Positions 47,665-59,930 of a stretch of 64,000 nucleotides of DNA are shown one piece after another. The notes beneath the pieces were generated by a model, which was not told where the DNA came from, ran no database searches, and worked only from the letters and a program-made list of their open reading frames with translations. The translations under genes and the position numbers were made by a program. Origin of the DNA: Knoxdaviesia capensis (Eukaryota > Ascomycota > Sordariomycetes > Microascales > Gondwanamycetaceae). Position 1 is the first letter of the stretch. Every line of letters starts with the position of its first letter. The stretch lies in assembly GCA_001510575.1 (NCBI GenBank), contig LNGK01000005.1:1991234-2055233 (forward strand), in the 5' to 3' direction.

Positions 47665-48515
47665 TCAGCTCAAACGACCCTTAGCAGCATCCTTAACCGA
47701 GAGTTTACCCTCAGAGATTTCCCGGACGGTATCTTGAATGCTAGAAAAATCCTCGAATGTGACAAACGGAATCTTCTCATTCTCACAATACGTGACCAAA
47801 TCTGTATGCCAGTAATAGGTTAGTTATGACCGGGTAATCTTATATAAGGCTTGAACTAAGTCAAAGGATCTAACTTACCCTTCCCGGCTTTAGCAAACAG
47901 CAAGTCAGTCTCTTTCGCGGCGGACAGGTCCGACACTCCGTCACCAGCGTAGAACATGATGGGCCGGATATCCGCAGGAAGAGACGAATATTTGCGAATC
48001 TCAATCGACTTGTCGTGGCCAAAGACGCTGTCGTCGTGGAAGTCAATGTGCCATCCGTCCTCCTCATTGATATGCTTTCCCGGTTTAGCCTTGACCTGGT
48101 TGCTGATGATCTGCAGATCGGCCACGGCCTCGGCTCCCAGGAACTTAGACAGCAACGCGCGGATGATCGGCTGCATGCCGCCGCTCAGAACCACCACGGG
48201 AATCCCCTCGGCTTGGCACCACTCGAAAAACGCCTTGAAACCTGGGTCAACATCGATGTGCTGTAACAGGAACTCAATGCACTGGTCGTACGGTAGCTTG
48301 ACGCTTTCCATCATCTCGAAGAACGAGTCTCGAAATGTTCGCCGGCCGTACAGCACATCTTGGTTGCCCTGCTTGCGGAGTTCGACGCCGTATCCGATAT
48401 TGTCCGTCATATGGTCATTGCTATCCTGGATGGTGATAGTGCCGTCGAAGTCGGTGAAGAAGATGATCTTAGGCCGAGTGGCCATTGCTGGCGGAAGATT
48501 GTCTTGCGATGCCAT
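47665..48515 (-). CDS. PYP1: HAD-family phosphatase, Pyp1/YNL010W-like
   Basis: Two exons on the minus strand, 48515-47879 and 47801-47665, encode 257 residues. HAD motif I is DFDGTIT, with nucleophile Asp22 and acid/base Asp24. Motif II is the Ser in VVLSGGMQP. The conserved FGHDKS block supplies the motif III lysine, and GDGVSDLSAAKETDLLFAK starting at 191 is motif IV. The sequence follows the yeast YNL010W (Pyp1) pattern closely, including DSNDHMTDNIG and the DLVTYCEN segment that starts exon 2. Yeast Pyp1 dephosphorylates polyol phosphates and other small phosphoesters in the cytosol, and the same is inferred here. A second in-frame Met at residue 11 is a possible alternative start. Confidence 0.92.
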
Positions 48516-49369
48516 GATTATTCTATGCTCAACATGTCAGTCTTGCACTGGATGTTTGTGAAGGGGGAAGTCTGTCGAGTTTCAAGGATCCTAAGGAGAG
48601 GGGTTCAGCAGATGTCATGCTTGAACCCTAACACCAAGGGTTACAACCCCTCTATTGCTCATATCTGGGGAAACATGCCCGAATAGGGGGAAATCGAACA
48701 TACAAAGGCCAATAAAATTGCAACTGCTTCAAGAAACTCTCCCGACTGAAAGAAATCGGCTGTACAGAATAATATAGAGATAGGATTGGGAAACGCTCTA
48801 ATTTATAAGGTTGAAAATCTTCCCGGAGTAATCGGTGGTTTACCGCAATGCATGGATATTTCTGACCTCCGTGTAAAGTGCCCGGGTCCGAACAACTTCT
48901 TCCAGCGTTTTGCTTGTTGGGGGTCACTGATGAGATCCTTAAAGCCTCTGTTTGAAGGAACAACCGGGGGTATCATATACCCTGAGTAGTAGAGCTAGCC
49001 AATAATAGTATTCATCGGACTCGTGAGAGATGGGTTTGCGTTGATCAGGACCTTCATCAAACGCCGAAAGGGCGGTGAGTATATATATATCTATATATAT
49101 CCGGCAGAAATCCGTTCTTCAACTCACCGCTTTCCTACCCTCAACCAAATCTCCTCAACAACCGTCCACCCGAAAAACTGCAGGATTTCTCTTCTCTGAT
49201 GCACCTTATCAGATCTGCACTTTTGAAGAGGCACAACCTCCACTTTGGCTTTAACGACCCTCCGCCACCGGCATTGGCCTAGTCCCATTCATTTTGGGCT
49301 CTGTCGGCGGCCTTTGCTACTTACTCTACTCAGTTCTCCGCGCCGGCGCAGTCCGCGTAGTGGAAAGAA
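48516..49369. other. Divergent promoter region
   Basis: About 850 bases shared by the phosphatase gene (-) and the Mdm33 gene (+). An AT-rich TATATATAT stretch lies at about 49079-49100, some 270 bases before the Mdm33 start. No coding sequence recognised. Confidence 0.6.
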
Positions 49370-50788
49370 ATGGATTTTGTTCTTCTGTCGCGGACCGCGC
49401 TGCGCCGGACCGCTCTTCACGATATGCGACCCCGTGTAGAGAAGACTGTTGGCCTTGCGTTACTACACGATACGCCGACGCGCAGACTGTCTATGATGGC
49501 CGATTCCCGCATGGCCCGTCCATATCTTGAGCAATCTCGGCATCGACTCCGACCACAACCTTCCGGCTTCCGACTATACTCAGGTTCCGTACCCCCAAAG
49601 AATCCCTCAATACCGCCCTCTGCCGGACCGAAGCCTTCCTCCACGCTTCCGGAATCACAGATATCTCCGGAAATACTGAGCGAACTATCTTCCGCGACTC
49701 GCAGCTCTCCCACCGCGACACCTGCGCCATTACCCCGCCCCGAACCTCCTACGTCCGAGCCCGGCCCGAGCGCCGAGGGACAATCCGACACGGCTCCACT
49801 ACCCAAATCCAATCCTCCACTACATAAGTCTGTTATAGCCCGATTCAGCACCTCGATGGATATTCTGCAATCGCGGGTACTCGCGGCCGGACACACGCTC
49901 AACGAGGTGACTGGATACTCGGCTATCGAGGAGATCAAAGCCGCAAACGCTAAAATCGAGACGCAGCTGACGGAGGCACAGGCGAGCGTCCGCACGGCCC
50001 GCACGCGCTACAAGACTACCAACACACAACGCGCAGCCACGCAGCGCGAGGTGACGGCGCTCCTCGCGCGCAAGGACACCTGGCAGCCAGCCGATCTCGA
50101 ACGCTTCACCGAGCTGTACCGCGCTGATCATGTGCTTGAGGGTGACGTGGTGAGCGCGGCGCAGGCGCTCACCGAGGCCGAAAGCACTGAGCAGAGCCTC
50201 AGCGCGCGGCTGAACGCCGGGATCCTGAAGCGGTACCACGAGGAGCAGATTTGGAGCGACCGCATCCGCCAGGCCAGTACCTGGGGTACCTGGGGCCTGA
50301 TGGGTGTCAACGTGCTGTTGTTTATTGCGCTCCAGTTCGTTGCGGAACCGTGGCGCCGCCACCGCTTGATCAAGGGCGTCGTGGCTGAGGAGCAGGCTGT
50401 CCTGGAAGAGGTTCGGGACCGCCTTGAAAATGTCATGACAGCTCTGGGAAGCGCGGAACATGCGCCGACTCCAGCAACCGCTGATGCCACTATTGCAGCT
50501 GTCGAAACAGAGGCTGCTCCAGCTGTAGCCTTGCCTGCGTCGAAAGATATCCCTAGTGCGGACGCAGTGTCGTTGTCTGTGACGTCCGACCCACCAACAC
50601 GTGTCTGGCCACCAGACCTCCCAAACCCACTAACTACTACAGTATCATGGCAGCACTTCTTCAAAGACCTTTATAGTGAGCGTGAACTTACTATCAGGAT
50701 GCAGGATGTGACTGGGCTGGTGCTACAAAGTGCATTGGCGGGGGCAGTTGTAACTGGAGGCTGTGTTTATGCACTATTACGCAGATGA
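49370..50788 (+). CDS. mdm33: Mitochondrial inner-membrane protein Mdm33/She9
   Basis: Single-exon gene of 472 residues, homologue of yeast She9/Mdm33, which shapes the mitochondrial inner membrane and is needed for its fission and normal cristae. The first ~75 residues are Arg-rich and poor in acid, a probable matrix-targeting sequence. A Pro/Ser-rich linker follows. A long coiled coil runs from about 180 to 295. The family signature lies around 240-320: ERFTELYRADH, RYHEEQIWSDRIRQASTWGT. A membrane helix follows at about 310-330 (GLMGVNVLLFIALQF) and a second at the C-terminus (about 450-470). The start ATG is the first in frame. The match to the signature makes the call firm. Confidence 0.93.
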   Translation: MDFVLLSRTALRRTALHDMRPRVEKTVGLALLHDTPTRRLSMMADSRMARPYLEQSRHRLRPQPSGFRLYSGSVPPKNPSIPPSAGPKPSSTLPESQISPEILSELSSATRSSPTATPAPLPRPEPPTSEPGPSAEGQSDTAPLPKSNPPLHKSVIARFSTSMDILQSRVLAAGHTLNEVTGYSAIEEIKAANAKIETQLTEAQASVRTARTRYKTTNTQRAATQREVTALLARKDTWQPADLERFTELYRADHVLEGDVVSAAQALTEAESTEQSLSARLNAGILKRYHEEQIWSDRIRQASTWGTWGLMGVNVLLFIALQFVAEPWRRHRLIKGVVAEEQAVLEEVRDRLENVMTALGSAEHAPTPATADATIAAVETEAAPAVALPASKDIPSADAVSLSVTSDPPTRVWPPDLPNPLTTTVSWQHFFKDLYSERELTIRMQDVTGLVLQSALAGAVVTGGCVYALLRR

Positions 50789-51282
50789 GAAGCCTGAAGT
50801 TCCTGCATTCGAGGCCGAAGCCTGTAATATATCAACCACTCTGTATTATAGATCACACCTACACATATTCATTATTTCTTTATGTATGGCATGAACATTA
50901 AGCAGCTACTACATAACTGAGCCCCTTGATTTTTTTTATATACTCTTACCCACTCCCAGGACAAGGACATGCTATAAATCGACTCAATATAAGAGCACAT
51001 AACGACTTTTTTTTTCTCAAGGCACATATGGGAACTCCACTCACTTTAGCTTTCATTTATATATCCTCTAAATTTCATAAACACTAAATAGAAATATGAC
51101 CCCCGAGCATAATTCCTTTGAGGAATCTGGAGACAAAGATTGAACAAAAAGAGACGATATAATGAAGAAACATAGAAACATGTATTGATAGCAGTAAACC
51201 TGTGGAGAGGAAGCTAAAACGGAAAGCACAAAAAAAAAAAAAACAGATGGGCTTCCTCTCCCAGACTTTTAGCTCCATCTAT
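50789..51282. other. Convergent spacer
   Basis: AT-rich 3' region between the Mdm33 gene (+) and the protein kinase C gene (-), with a poly-A run near 51231-51243. Nothing coding. Confidence 0.7.
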
Positions 51283-54200
51283 CTAGTCAAAGTCAGCAGT
51301 GTATGAGAAACCGCGAAACTCCTCTTGCATCGCTTGAGAAAGGACTAGAGATTAGAGAGAAGATATAATGGTTAGCGCTTGTTCTCTTAAAGACTGTACA
51401 TCTGGTGTGGTGTGGAAATGGAAGGGGTAAACGGAAGCTTACCAGAGTTGACAGGTGTAAGGACCGGAGTCACACTGGTGAATTCCGAATCAAAGTTGCT
51501 GGTATCGGTGGCGCTGGTGATTGTGGGCACAAACGGCGGCTGCACACGCTTGGCGTAGATATCATCCCAGTTGATGCCACGGAAGAACGGCTGGCTCATG
51601 ATCTCTTGGGCATCAGTCGGTCCGCTGCCCAGACGAAGGTCGGGTTCGCGCGTCAAGAGCTTCTGCAGAATCGAAACCGAATCACGGGCCATGCGCACGG
51701 GGTACAGGGGCTCGTCCGATAGAATGGCGTCGTAGATTTCTTCCTCGTCTTCGCCACGGAACGGGCTCTGCTGCAGGAGCATCTGGTAGATCAGGACACC
51801 AAAAGCCCACCAGTCAACGGCCCGGCCATACTTCTTGTCGAGAAGGATCTATAAGTTTGTTAGTAATTGTCTTTCAGCCCTGCTCGAATTTCTTATCTGG
51901 AGAGGAGACTCACTTCGGGAGCCATGAACTCGGGGGTTCCGCAGAAAGTGCCGGTTGTCGAACCGTACCACATGTCCTCCTTGCACAGACCATAATCACC
52001 GATCTTGATGTGGCCATCTGGAGCAAGGAGAATATTGTCGAGCTTCAAGTCACGATAGATAACACCGTTCTCGTGGAAATACTTTAGTGCGAGACACACT
52101 TCGGCGGCATAAAATCTAAGTTGGGGGGTAAAGTGGTTAGAAATTGATTTCCGGACTTTGAAGTCGAGGAATATGAGTTCCATGACTTACTGGGCTCTCT
52201 TCGTGCCAAACTGGCCACGCTGAATGTGGAGCATGAGATCACCACCGCTGACATACTCCATGACGAAGTATACTCTGGTCTCCGTCTGGAAACAGGCGTG
52301 GAGGTTTGTAAGGAACGGATGGCGCTCGCGATTGGCAATCAGGAACACACGCTTCTCTGAACGGATGCTCTCAACTTCGTCGTTCTCGATAATGAACTCC
52401 TTCTTGAGAACCTTAATGGCGTATAATCTCTTGTTCCGCTTGGTCTCCGCAAGCATGACCTTACCGAAGTTACCCTTACCCAGGACAGCAAGGAAGTTGA
52501 AGTGGTCAAGACCAATGCGCATGCCAGTACCAGGGTCGGTGGCCGACGGAAGAGGCTTGCGAAGGGCACCAGCAGCGCCGGAGCTTGTGAGGGTCGCCGT
52601 GGTTGCGGTTGAACTGACGCTGATGGTCGGGGTGAGCGACTCGGCATATGACTGCTTTGTGCTGACAGGGGACGTGGACTGGGGCTGGCCATATGCGCTT
52701 GTTTGAGGAGGTATCACCTGCAGTGGCGGCTGCTGTTGCAATGGCTGTTGCATGACCGGCTGCTGCTGCTGGTTGGGGTAAGCATTGACACTGGCATAGT
52801 CAGCTGGGTTGTACTTCGTGTACTGCTGTTGCTGTTGCTGTTGCTGCTGCTGGGTCTGGGTTGGCTGCTGCGATTGCTGTTGCTGCTGGGCGTTTTGCAT
52901 GTACTGATCTTCTCTCTGTCCGCCATATGCAGGCGAGCCATAACCACCAGTCGAGCCATAGCTGCCGTACCCGCTTGAAGGCTGCGGCCGAGACATTGCG
53001 CCAGCCATAGCTGCTGTAGCTGCAGCGGCAGCCGTTGACGAAACTGAGGAACGATCTGGTTGAGGTCCGGGCCGTGGTGACGTTTGGCTAGCGTACATGA
53101 GTTGTGCGGCCTCAGTAGCTTCGGGCGAAGCAGTATAGCCAGGGGAGGCCCCATAAGGACTTCCTTGGCCAACCATTCCAGGAGAGGAAACCTTGGATTC
53201 AGGACGAAGAGTTTTCGTAGCAAGAGACGCCTTCTGCTTCTGGGACCGTATGCCTTCGAGAATCTTATTCGCGACTGCCATTGACATGCCACAGAAATCG
53301 GGTACAAGGTGTACACAGTGAGCGTGGGCGTATAAGCCACATTCTATCAAACCAAGGCATTCGTTAGGCTAATCATGTACTTCGGACACAGACATATCAC
53401 AATGAATGTAAATGAAGGGAGAGCTTACCGGTACACCTTCTGCTGTTCTTCTTGCTTCCAAAAGACAGCATGTAGCCACAATGGCAGCACCATGCTCCAG
53501 TCATGTTGGAGAATGGCTGGAAACGATGGGGAATGCGATGGTTGATCTTCTCCTCTTCCGGATCGGTTTCGGCGTTGCTCTTGCTGATACATTTCGTCAC
53601 CACGCTGGGATAGCATTTAGTGTGGCAGAAGTATTTGCAATCCTCGCACTGCATGCCAGCAGTGTACTTGATATAGTCGCCGCACAGCGCGCAACGCATG
53701 ACGTTGTAAAACTGGTGCTGGACAAACTTGTGACCGTGCATCTCGTGGACTTCTTCTTTGCGCTGCCGGACGGCACCTTTTCGGCCGAGACCACCAAGAT
53801 CGAGGGGGCGGCGGTCCTTGTTCAGCTTGATGAAGCTGAGGTCCAAGCGGATTTGACCACCGGGCTCCAGGTTGAACCAGCCAGAAATCGGGCTGGTAGC
53901 GATTTGAGGTTGGCCAGCCGGCTGACCAAAGGCGGCTTGGCCTTGCTGGCCTTGCTGACCTTGGTATCCCGGAGAGGTGGGCGGGGGGTTGAACTGCGGC
54001 TGCTGCGGGGGCGGACTCATCGGGAATTGCGGGGGCGCTGACCCAGGACTGCCCATTCTATCAGCAGAGACCCATCCGGCGTTGTACAGTTCGGCTTCGT
54101 TACGCTTGCGACGCATTTCCTCGACGATATCAGATATGCGAATCCATATCATGCCGATAGGCAAGGGTTGATCGCCAGCTTTATCGTAGACCGTGAGTTC

Positions 54201-55354
54201 GATCTCGTTTGCCTTATCAACTTCGATTAGGTGGATTTCAGACTCCCATCGGTCACTGCGGGAGGAGCGGGTTCGGGCAACAACATTGTCTTCGACCTTA
54301 ACAGCAATGAAAGTCTCGGGACCACGACCAAATCGGGATGTGGCAGTGTGAAGAACGTCTTTGACAGCGGATATTCGGATTTCCAGGTGGCCGGTGAGAG
54401 GTTTTCGAAGATTCGGCATGTTAATCGAGTCATCTATGAAGTGAGTAAGTGGTGAGTAATTTGAAGCCCAACTGAATGAATCATGATTATGAATGGTCTG
54501 GATGGGTGGGTGAAGAACTAAGTATCACGGCAACCTACCATCTCCGGCATCGGCGACCTCAGAATCGATATGAAGCTCCTCATATCTCTTCAGGGCCTGC
54601 TTCAAGAGAATAATCTTTTGTTTGCTCTCCACCCGTCTGGCGGCTGCGTCGGCCTTGCTCTTCCGGTCCCCCTCCATACTGTACAGCTGTACCATCTTCT
54701 CGACACCCTTGAGATATTGCTCCTCGACATTGAGCTTGAACTGAATTTGGGTTAGCATGAGTTGGATTCGAGGACCAAGATAAGGGGTGTCGTATTTGAT
54801 AAGATCTAGATGTGGTAACATGCGACGTAATTAGTAAGAGAAAGAGTAGACACGCCGAAGGGACCCTGGATCATCCGATAGAAGCGGGGATTTGGTTCAT
54901 GCATACCGAGCTTTGTGAAGTTCTGTCTCGCCTTCGGCATGGGAGAGGGGCCGGGCTCGGGAGCACCGTACTGGCCCTGGGGGGCGTTGAAGTCAGTCGG
55001 GCTCGTGATGCTCTGCTGGCCATACTGAGGATACGAGGAACGGTCTCCCCATGCGTTGGGATCTTTGGGGGGCGGGGCCGGGGGGCCAGCGGCAGAATCG
55101 CGCATGTCGGCACTCATCGGGCGGCCTCCTAGGGACATGTCGTCAACGCCTTGACCGAGTCGGCGCATCTGCAGTTCGTTCAGCTTTTCTTCGAAAAACT
55201 GCAGGTTGCGTCGACCGTCCCGCATTTGCGAGTCCAAGCGCGAGCGGACGGCCTCATTGTTGGTCTGCGAACGCATAGCATTTGCAGCATTGAGAAGCGC
55301 CTTCTCACGCTGGATCTTCTGGTAGATGTTGTTTATCTTCTCGTCTTCGTTCAT
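51283..55354 (-). CDS. pkcA: Protein kinase C (cell-wall integrity kinase)
   Basis: Seven exons on the minus strand: 55354-54907, 54805-54539, 54433-53429, 53343-52191, 52115-51914, 51848-51443 and 51344-51283, encoding 1180 residues. All phases agree. Domains in order: HR1 Rho-binding repeats (about 1-70 and 150-235), C2-like (about 245-360), a pseudosubstrate RKGAVRQRKEE with Ala in place of Ser (about 460), two C1 zinc fingers (about 475-525 and 540-590), a Gln/Pro/Ser-rich hinge, and the kinase (about 862-1120). Kinase motifs are GKGNFGKV, YAIKVLKKE, YRDLKLDNILL, IGDYGLCKED and TFCGTPEFMAPE. The tail has a turn motif TPVLTPV and hydrophobic motif FRGFSYTADFD. It acts below Rho1 and upstream of the cell-wall MAP kinase cascade. 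The hinge contains a long poly-Gln tract. Confidence 0.97.
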
Positions 55355-56957
55355 GGTGGGCGATTGGATGGGGTGGACAATTAAGAGAAAAAAAGAAGAG
55401 AGAAGACTTGGAGTCCAAAACAAGTCGCTGGGAGGAAGAAGAAAAGAAAAAAAAAAGAGGAAGAAAAAGTGAGAGATATGGAACAGGAGAGGATTGGCAA
55501 GATCAAGATCGAGCGAAACAGAGTGATGCGCCGGCAAATGTCGTCAGAGGGCGGGGTCTGGCAGAATCAAATTGGTACAGGAGACGACCTCAACCCTCTA
55601 AGAAGGGAACAATATAAGGGTAGAGGAAAGCAAGCACTAAAGCGTTGCTTTAATTATGACTTCCTTAGAAGCTAAGAACTCTTCAGAGGTAGTAAAGAAA
55701 GAAGGGGGAAGTTGCTATGAATATCACACGAGGTCTCTAATGTGTGTGATGTGTGCCTGCAATATTCTGTACTGAAATTTTGGCGCGGGGCACAATGGGT
55801 GGAGGCGGAACTACACCACACTCCAGGATTGGGCCAGGCCCGACCAGTGAAGATTTCCTGATTCCGATAAGATCGCTGCAGGATATATGAGAGCGAAGAG
55901 GAGCGGATACGCAGAATTTCAGTCAAACAGGGCAGAGTTGCAAGAAAAGAGGAGATGAGAAAACGCCCATGACGAGGTGAAAAGTGAAGAGACCAAGATC
56001 ACAAGGGAAAGGGAAAAGTGAATGTGGGGGGGAGGAATTGGGAGGAAACCAGATGAGGGCAGAGAAGGCTTGGCTTGTAAGGCTTGTCCATGTGCAGCTT
56101 TGGAGAGAAGAACAAGCGGGAAATACAAACCCTTTTTTTCACAGCTAGCCGAAGGAACGAAAAAACTGATGGGGAGGGGTCGTCATTGCCATCTTATTGT
56201 AGCCGTCCTCAGCTAGTGCTATAGTGAGGCCTCTGAAAACTGGCCCCTGTAAACAGGCAAATACAGGGTCACCAGCCTCTGAGAGAGCCAGGCAAATCAG
56301 CCTTATATAATGGATGTTTGCCCCAAGGGTGTAAACAACACGAGTTTCCCTAGCACCAGATCTGATCTGAAATCACAAAAAAAAGTCCTACCACACACAC
56401 CCGTTGCCTGAGTGCCACATTCCCATAAACTTTGTAGGACTTCAGTTGTTGTGTTGTGCAACTGGCCGGTTTGCGATAAGGTGCTGATCTGCCCGTATCC
56501 GTATTAGCCTCAACAATTACATTGAAGCATACCATCAGAGGCAAAATACGGCTCTTGGTTTGCCAGTCTCTTTTTTCCTTCTGTCAGTTTATAATTTTTC
56601 TTCCACGACGACGAACGAGTGAGTATCTGAACGAACAGACCTCGAGTTAGGGTTACAGCCAGAATACCAGCGCACCTACTCTCAATATCGGACTTCACTA
56701 GAGACATATTTTATTACAAGCTTAAGACAACGTTTATTCCCAAGAACGTTCAAGCCCAGGGTAATACATACAGCAAAAGAAGCATGCTCTGCGACGTGGT
56801 GGCCAGTAGTCGGCATGAACTAGATTCTAACTCCATCTTGCAAAAATAGGCCCTGAAATGTCGTGCACATATATAGGAAAACAAACGCGGAAATGATACT
56901 ACCGCATTCCGCAAGATTTAAAAAACAGAATATGGTTTTCAAACAGCACGACCGGAT
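55355..56957. other. Intergenic region, pkcA promoter
   Basis: About 1.6 kb between the pkcA start and the end of the acyl-CoA dehydrogenase gene. The part next to pkcA is purine-rich on the plus strand, so CT-rich in the pkcA leader. A telomere-like TTAGGGTTA lies near 56647. No gene is supported. Confidence 0.6.
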
Positions 56958-58551
56958 TTACGACGTGTACTCCTTCTGCAGAAGCTTGGCAATGGTGTTG
57001 AGCCTGGTGAGGTAAAGTGAGAACGTTAGAAAGTGCACCCAATGACGGTAAGCATGGCAAACGGAAGAACATACTGGATATTGCTGGTTCCCTCATAGAT
57101 AGCGCCGATCTTGCTATCCCGGAAGAACTTCTCAGCAAGGCCCTCACGGACGAAGCCCATACCACCCATCCACTCAACGGCGAGACCACTGACCCGGCCG
57201 GCCACCTGCGAGGCGTACAGCTTGGCCATAGCGGCATCGCGGACAAAGTCCTCGCCAGCCTCCTTCTTGCGCGCAGCATTGTAGACGAGCGCACGGGCGG
57301 CGCTGATCTCAACGTACGACTGGGCAATCTGGTGTTGCATGCCCTGGAACTCGCCGATAAGCGTGCCGAACTGCTTGCGGTCGTTCCACACGTACCGGGC
57401 AGCATTCTCAAAGGCTCCCAGGGCAAGACCGGTCATCTGCGCAGCGATACCGATGCGTCCCTCGTTAAGCAGGCCAATGGCGTACTTGTATCCCTCGCCG
57501 ACATTGCCGAGAATATTCTCCTCGGGAACCTCGACATCGTCAAAGTTGAGCACACATGTGCTGCTGGCGCGGATTCCAAGCTTCTTCTCCTTCTTTGCGA
57601 TCGAGAATCCCTTGTTGCCCTTCTCAACAATAAAGGCGGTAATGCCCTTGTACCCCTTGCTGGGATCAACGTTCGCGAACACAATGAAGAACTCCGCCTC
57701 TAAAGCGTTGGTAATCCACATTTTAGATCCGTTGATCTTGTATCCGTTCGCGGTCTTGGTGGCCTTCGTGGCCAGGGCGAAGGCATCCGATCCGGAGACC
57801 GGCTCCGAAAGGCAGAACGAACCTAATGTTCAAATCATGCTATCAGTACAGCCCCATCGATGATACAACTCAGCGGAGAGAGATATTCACGGACCAACAG
57901 TGTTAGTAGCGAGCTTAGGGAGGAATCGCTTCTGGAGATCCTTCGATCCCCACTTCATGATCGCAGTGTTAACAAGCGTGTTGTGGACGTCGCAAAGAAC
58001 CGAAACGCTGGGGTCAACTCGTGCCAGCTCCTCGATTCCGATAATCGCCGAGGTGAAGTTCATTCCAGCACCGCCAAACTCTTCCGGAATCTCCACACCC
58101 ATCAGACCCTGTTCGAAGAGCTGCTCAACGACTTCGGCGTCCATCTTTTCTGCCTCGTCCATGTCCCGAACGCGGGGGAGAATGACCTCGTTGGCGAATT
58201 TGGACACCATCTCGCGCATGGCAATCTCAGTCTCGGACATATGAGTGATAGGAGTCGGCGGCAAGTCGGTAATGTCTACGGTCCTCCGTTGAGCCGAGGC
58301 GGAGAACGCACGCACACCACTGAACAGACTCGCAGCTCGTCAGCATCGTTTCCATAAGACAATTCAAGAATGCGACCAGCAGTCCAGAAGAATTGTAATT
58401 CGTGGGAAACAACGGAGCAAATGATTTACCTGGAAGCCTCCGACGTCTTCATGGCCATGCGTGTAGCATTTGCGACGGCGGACCGTCTTGTCGTGGCGAG
58501 TATCCGGGTCGAGCCGAGAGCAGGCCGCAACGCACGTGAAAGCGAAGACAT
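56958..58551 (-). CDS. Mitochondrial acyl-CoA dehydrogenase (short/branched-chain type)
   Basis: Four exons on the minus strand: 58551-58430, 58328-57895, 57822-57075 and 57003-56958, encoding 449 residues. The first ~55 residues are basic and Ser/Ala-rich (MSSLSRALRPALGSTRILAT), a mitochondrial presequence. The flavoprotein dehydrogenase follows: GLMGVEIPEEFGGAGM, then GSFCLSEPVSGSDAFAL and MWITNALEAEF in the FAD and substrate region, and ending IYEGTSNIQ with the catalytic base Glu429. It oxidises an acyl-CoA to the enoyl-CoA with FAD, passing electrons to ETF. The closest match by pattern is the short/branched-chain group that works in isoleucine and valine breakdown; the exact chain preference is inference. 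The last exon codes only 15 residues and is easily missed. Confidence 0.93.
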
Positions 58552-59126
58552 CGTGATGGCGAGCTATAGGGTGAATGTTGTAAGGCAAAACGCGAGTTGA
58601 AATGATTGCAGTATGGGACTACTGAGAAGAAGAAGAAGAAGAAGAAGAAGAAGAAGAAGAAGAAGAAGAAAAAAAGACGAGTAAAAAGAACACAATAAAT
58701 TCAACTAAAATTCAACAGAGGGAGGATTTTCCGAGGAAAGAACCTGCTTTTACGAGTTCTAGAGACTTTCTTGTCTGCGTGGGACAATTCAACAGGAATG
58801 CCGAGGATATCCTTCATGTATGGGGTATGTACACTTAACCCGCCCAAGCCAGAAGCACCTATAGCTGTAACGAATCAAAATCTGTGGGGAGAGGACCTGA
58901 CATCACTACGGTGTCCAGGTTCCGTGGGGCCGTTCAGGCGACATTCATCCGTCCCATGCCCGAAACTCGGTTACATAAGTAATGACATAAGCTATTCCTC
59001 GAAGATGCTGTGAAGGTTTTCCTCCTCAGCCAGGACGCGGTGATTCTGGCATTTAGACCCGTTTTATGAACGAACGAATCTATCCCAACCATTGTCTCTC
59101 AATACTCAGTGATTGCAATTGCAACG
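58552..59126. promoter_or_regulatory. Divergent promoter between two mitochondrial genes
   Basis: A 575-base region between the start codons of the acyl-CoA dehydrogenase (-) and uS12m (+) genes, holding both promoters. It contains a (GAA)n repeat about 75 bases from the dehydrogenase start. Shared control is possible but not shown. Confidence 0.5.
58626..58670. repeat. GAA trinucleotide microsatellite
   Basis: About 15 tandem GAA units, followed by an A-rich tail. It lies in the probable 5' leader of the acyl-CoA dehydrogenase gene, where it reads as TTC. Confidence 0.9.
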
Positions 59127-59930
59127 ATGGCGGCTCCTGTTCTAAGAGCCCTCTTCTCCTCAATGGCTGCGCGGCCTAGGATATCGATCCCCATCCGATC
59201 AGCCCTGATCCGGCCATCTTTCCAACCTCTCCCTCGCCCGGCTATTCGAGCAGCTGCCCGCCATTTCTCTACATCTCCTCCCCGAAATGCCACCATCATG
59301 CAGGTTCTCCGAGTACGTTTTCTCTGGTATTACTCTTTGAAATCCAGTTTCAATGTCTATGAGTGCCGATACGGCCACCCGGTGGTTTGAGACGCAGCAG
59401 AGAGCGACACATGCAAACACAAAATAATAGCTCTATGGCAACATCGTTACTGACAATTACTGCTGTTTTCTCTTCGTATAGAAATGCCGGAAGGGCAAAC
59501 GCGCACGCCACGCCATTTCGCCCGCACTTTCGGACATTGGCGCGCCGATGAAGAAGGGCGTGTGCCTGAAGGTCGGCATCCAGCGCCCCAAGAAACCCAA
59601 CTCGGGCGAGCGCAAAACCGCGCGTGTACGCTTATCAACCGGAAAGGTTATCACCGCATATATCCCCGGCGAAGGTCACAACATCCAGCAGCATAGTGTC
59701 GTCCTCGTGCGTGGCGGTCGTAGCCAGGATTGTCCTGGTGTGCGGTACCACTTGGTGCGCGGAGCACTCGATCTGGTGGGTTTACACTCTGTCACTTACC
59801 CCTTTGACTCCGGGATTCTACATGATTTGCTAACCTGAAAAATTTATCAATTTAGGGAGGCGTCACGAACCGATCGACAAGCCGGAGCAAATATGGTACT
59901 AAGAAGCCCAAGAAGGCGACCGTCAGCTAG
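59127..59930 (+). CDS. mrps12: Mitochondrial ribosomal protein uS12m
   Basis: Three exons, 59127-59312, 59482-59775 and 59856-59930, encode 184 residues. The first ~58 residues are Arg/Ser/Pro-rich, ending RHFSTSPPRNA, a mitochondrial targeting sequence. The uS12 core follows: KGVCLKVGIQRPKKPNSGER and RVRLSTGKVITAYIPGEGHN, then QDCPGVRYHLVRGALDL and the basic tail RSTSRSKYGTKKPKKATVS. The core carries the KPNS loop that sits in the small-subunit decoding centre and helps control accuracy. All splice sites are GT-AG in phase 0. The ATG used is the second in frame; an ATG six codons upstream (59109) is possible. Confidence 0.96.
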
